From: JANXXV01 sp038230275
GTDB lineage: Bacteria; Acidobacteriota; Terriglobia; Bryobacterales; Bryobacteraceae
DNA length: 42,166 nt
Reading direction: 5' to 3'
NCBI GenBank assembly: GCA_038230275.1
Contig: JBBRNO010000044.1
Span: 1 to 42,166, forward strand
A program made the translations under genes and the position numbers. The notes below the pieces were generated by a model that saw nothing but the letters and a program-made list of their open reading frames with translations, made no database searches and was not told the origin of the DNA. Positions 42,013 to 42,166 of the stretch are shown here, one piece after another. Within the stretch, counting starts at the first letter, position 1. Each line of letters opens with the position of its first letter.

Positions 42013-42166
42013 CCGTACCTCCGTACACGTCTGTCGATCCCTTCGTACACCTCTGTCGATCCCTTCGTACACCTCTGTCGATCCCTTCGTACACCTCTGT
42101 CGATCCCTTCGTACACCTCTGTCGATCCCTTCGTACACCTCTGTCGATCCCTTCGTACACCTCTGT
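42013..42166. repeat. 22-bp tandem repeat running off the window end
   Basis: Six perfect copies of a 22-bp unit (starting CGATCCCTTCGTACACC) occupy 42035-42056, 42057-42078, 42079-42100, 42101-42122, 42123-42144 and 42145-42166. A degenerate copy (five mismatches) lies at 42013-42034. There are no spacers, so it is not a CRISPR array. The unit has no stop codon in any of the six frames, so it produces spurious open frames with a 22-residue period. The array probably continues beyond the window. Confidence 0.95.

Noticed and set aside
41910..42160. Long minus-strand ORFs through the repeat as coding extensions of the ferredoxin
   Set aside because: They come from a stop-free repeat; the conserved ferredoxin N-terminus starts at 41909, next to a TATAAT box.
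42013..42166. CRISPR array
   Set aside because: The copies are directly adjacent with no variable spacers, and no cas gene is present.

Overview
The window looks like a chromosomal segment of a Gram-negative, moderately GC-rich bacterium, most likely an acidobacterium of the Bryobacterales/Solibacter type. The supporting evidence is an outer-membrane lipid A gene (lpxD), many Sec-exported TPR and OmpA-like proteins, a Tat-exported Gfo/Idh/MocA protein, heme synthesis by the glutamyl-tRNA route, and a decayed member of a paralogous family that I recall from acidobacterial genomes. The taxonomic call is inference from gene content, not from a marker comparison. The window starts inside a gene and ends inside a perfect 22-bp tandem repeat, which would fit a contig that broke in the repeat.

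Layout: 1-5539 (minus) is a compact run lpxD, LOG-family protein, SpoIIE-type phosphatase, RCK potassium channel and nnrE-nnrD, preceded by a small YHS-domain gene. 5885-12055 holds envelope and unknown genes: two exported TPR proteins in opposite directions, an orphan FtsX/MacB-type permease, an OmpA-like protein and a methyltransferase-TPR protein. 12056-13181 has no intact gene. It contains a 70-bp inverted repeat element, a decayed coding tail and a pseudogene with a nonsense codon and a frameshift. 13182-17149 carries an M20 dipeptidase divergent from a DUF255 thioredoxin-domain protein and tpx. 17300-21903 (minus) is nfo-leuS-Gfo/Idh/MocA. 21917-25493 holds a YceI-like protein, an unknown exported protein and a siroheme nitrite/sulfite reductase. 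25548-27568 (minus) holds a stand-alone ClpB-D2-like AAA+ ATPase behind a near-perfect sigma-54 promoter, and a short-chain dehydrogenase. 27622-32250 is a tetrapyrrole cluster (ccsA/hemX-like, hemA, hemC, cobA-hemD fusion). 32345-39149 runs yebC, ruvC, an unknown exported protein, a TlpA-like thioredoxin, deoB, a lipoprotein and tpiA. 39245-41909 has an M48 protease, a class V aminotransferase and an ISC-type ferredoxin, followed by the tandem repeat.

How they fit together: hemA, hemC and cobA-hemD form glutamyl-tRNA-derived uroporphyrinogen III, and the CobA half makes precorrin-2 for the siroheme that the reductase at 23709 needs. hemB and the siroheme ferrochelatase are not in the window. 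No intact mobile element, CRISPR array, tRNA or rRNA was seen. I did not find a clearly new multi-gene system. The most unusual signals are non-coding: the sigma-54 promoter, the 10-bp-periodic inverted repeat with a second degenerate copy, a REP-like 18-bp hairpin, the terminal 22-bp repeat, and a recurrent -10-like box 6-13 nt before start codons that suggests leaderless or short-leader transcripts.
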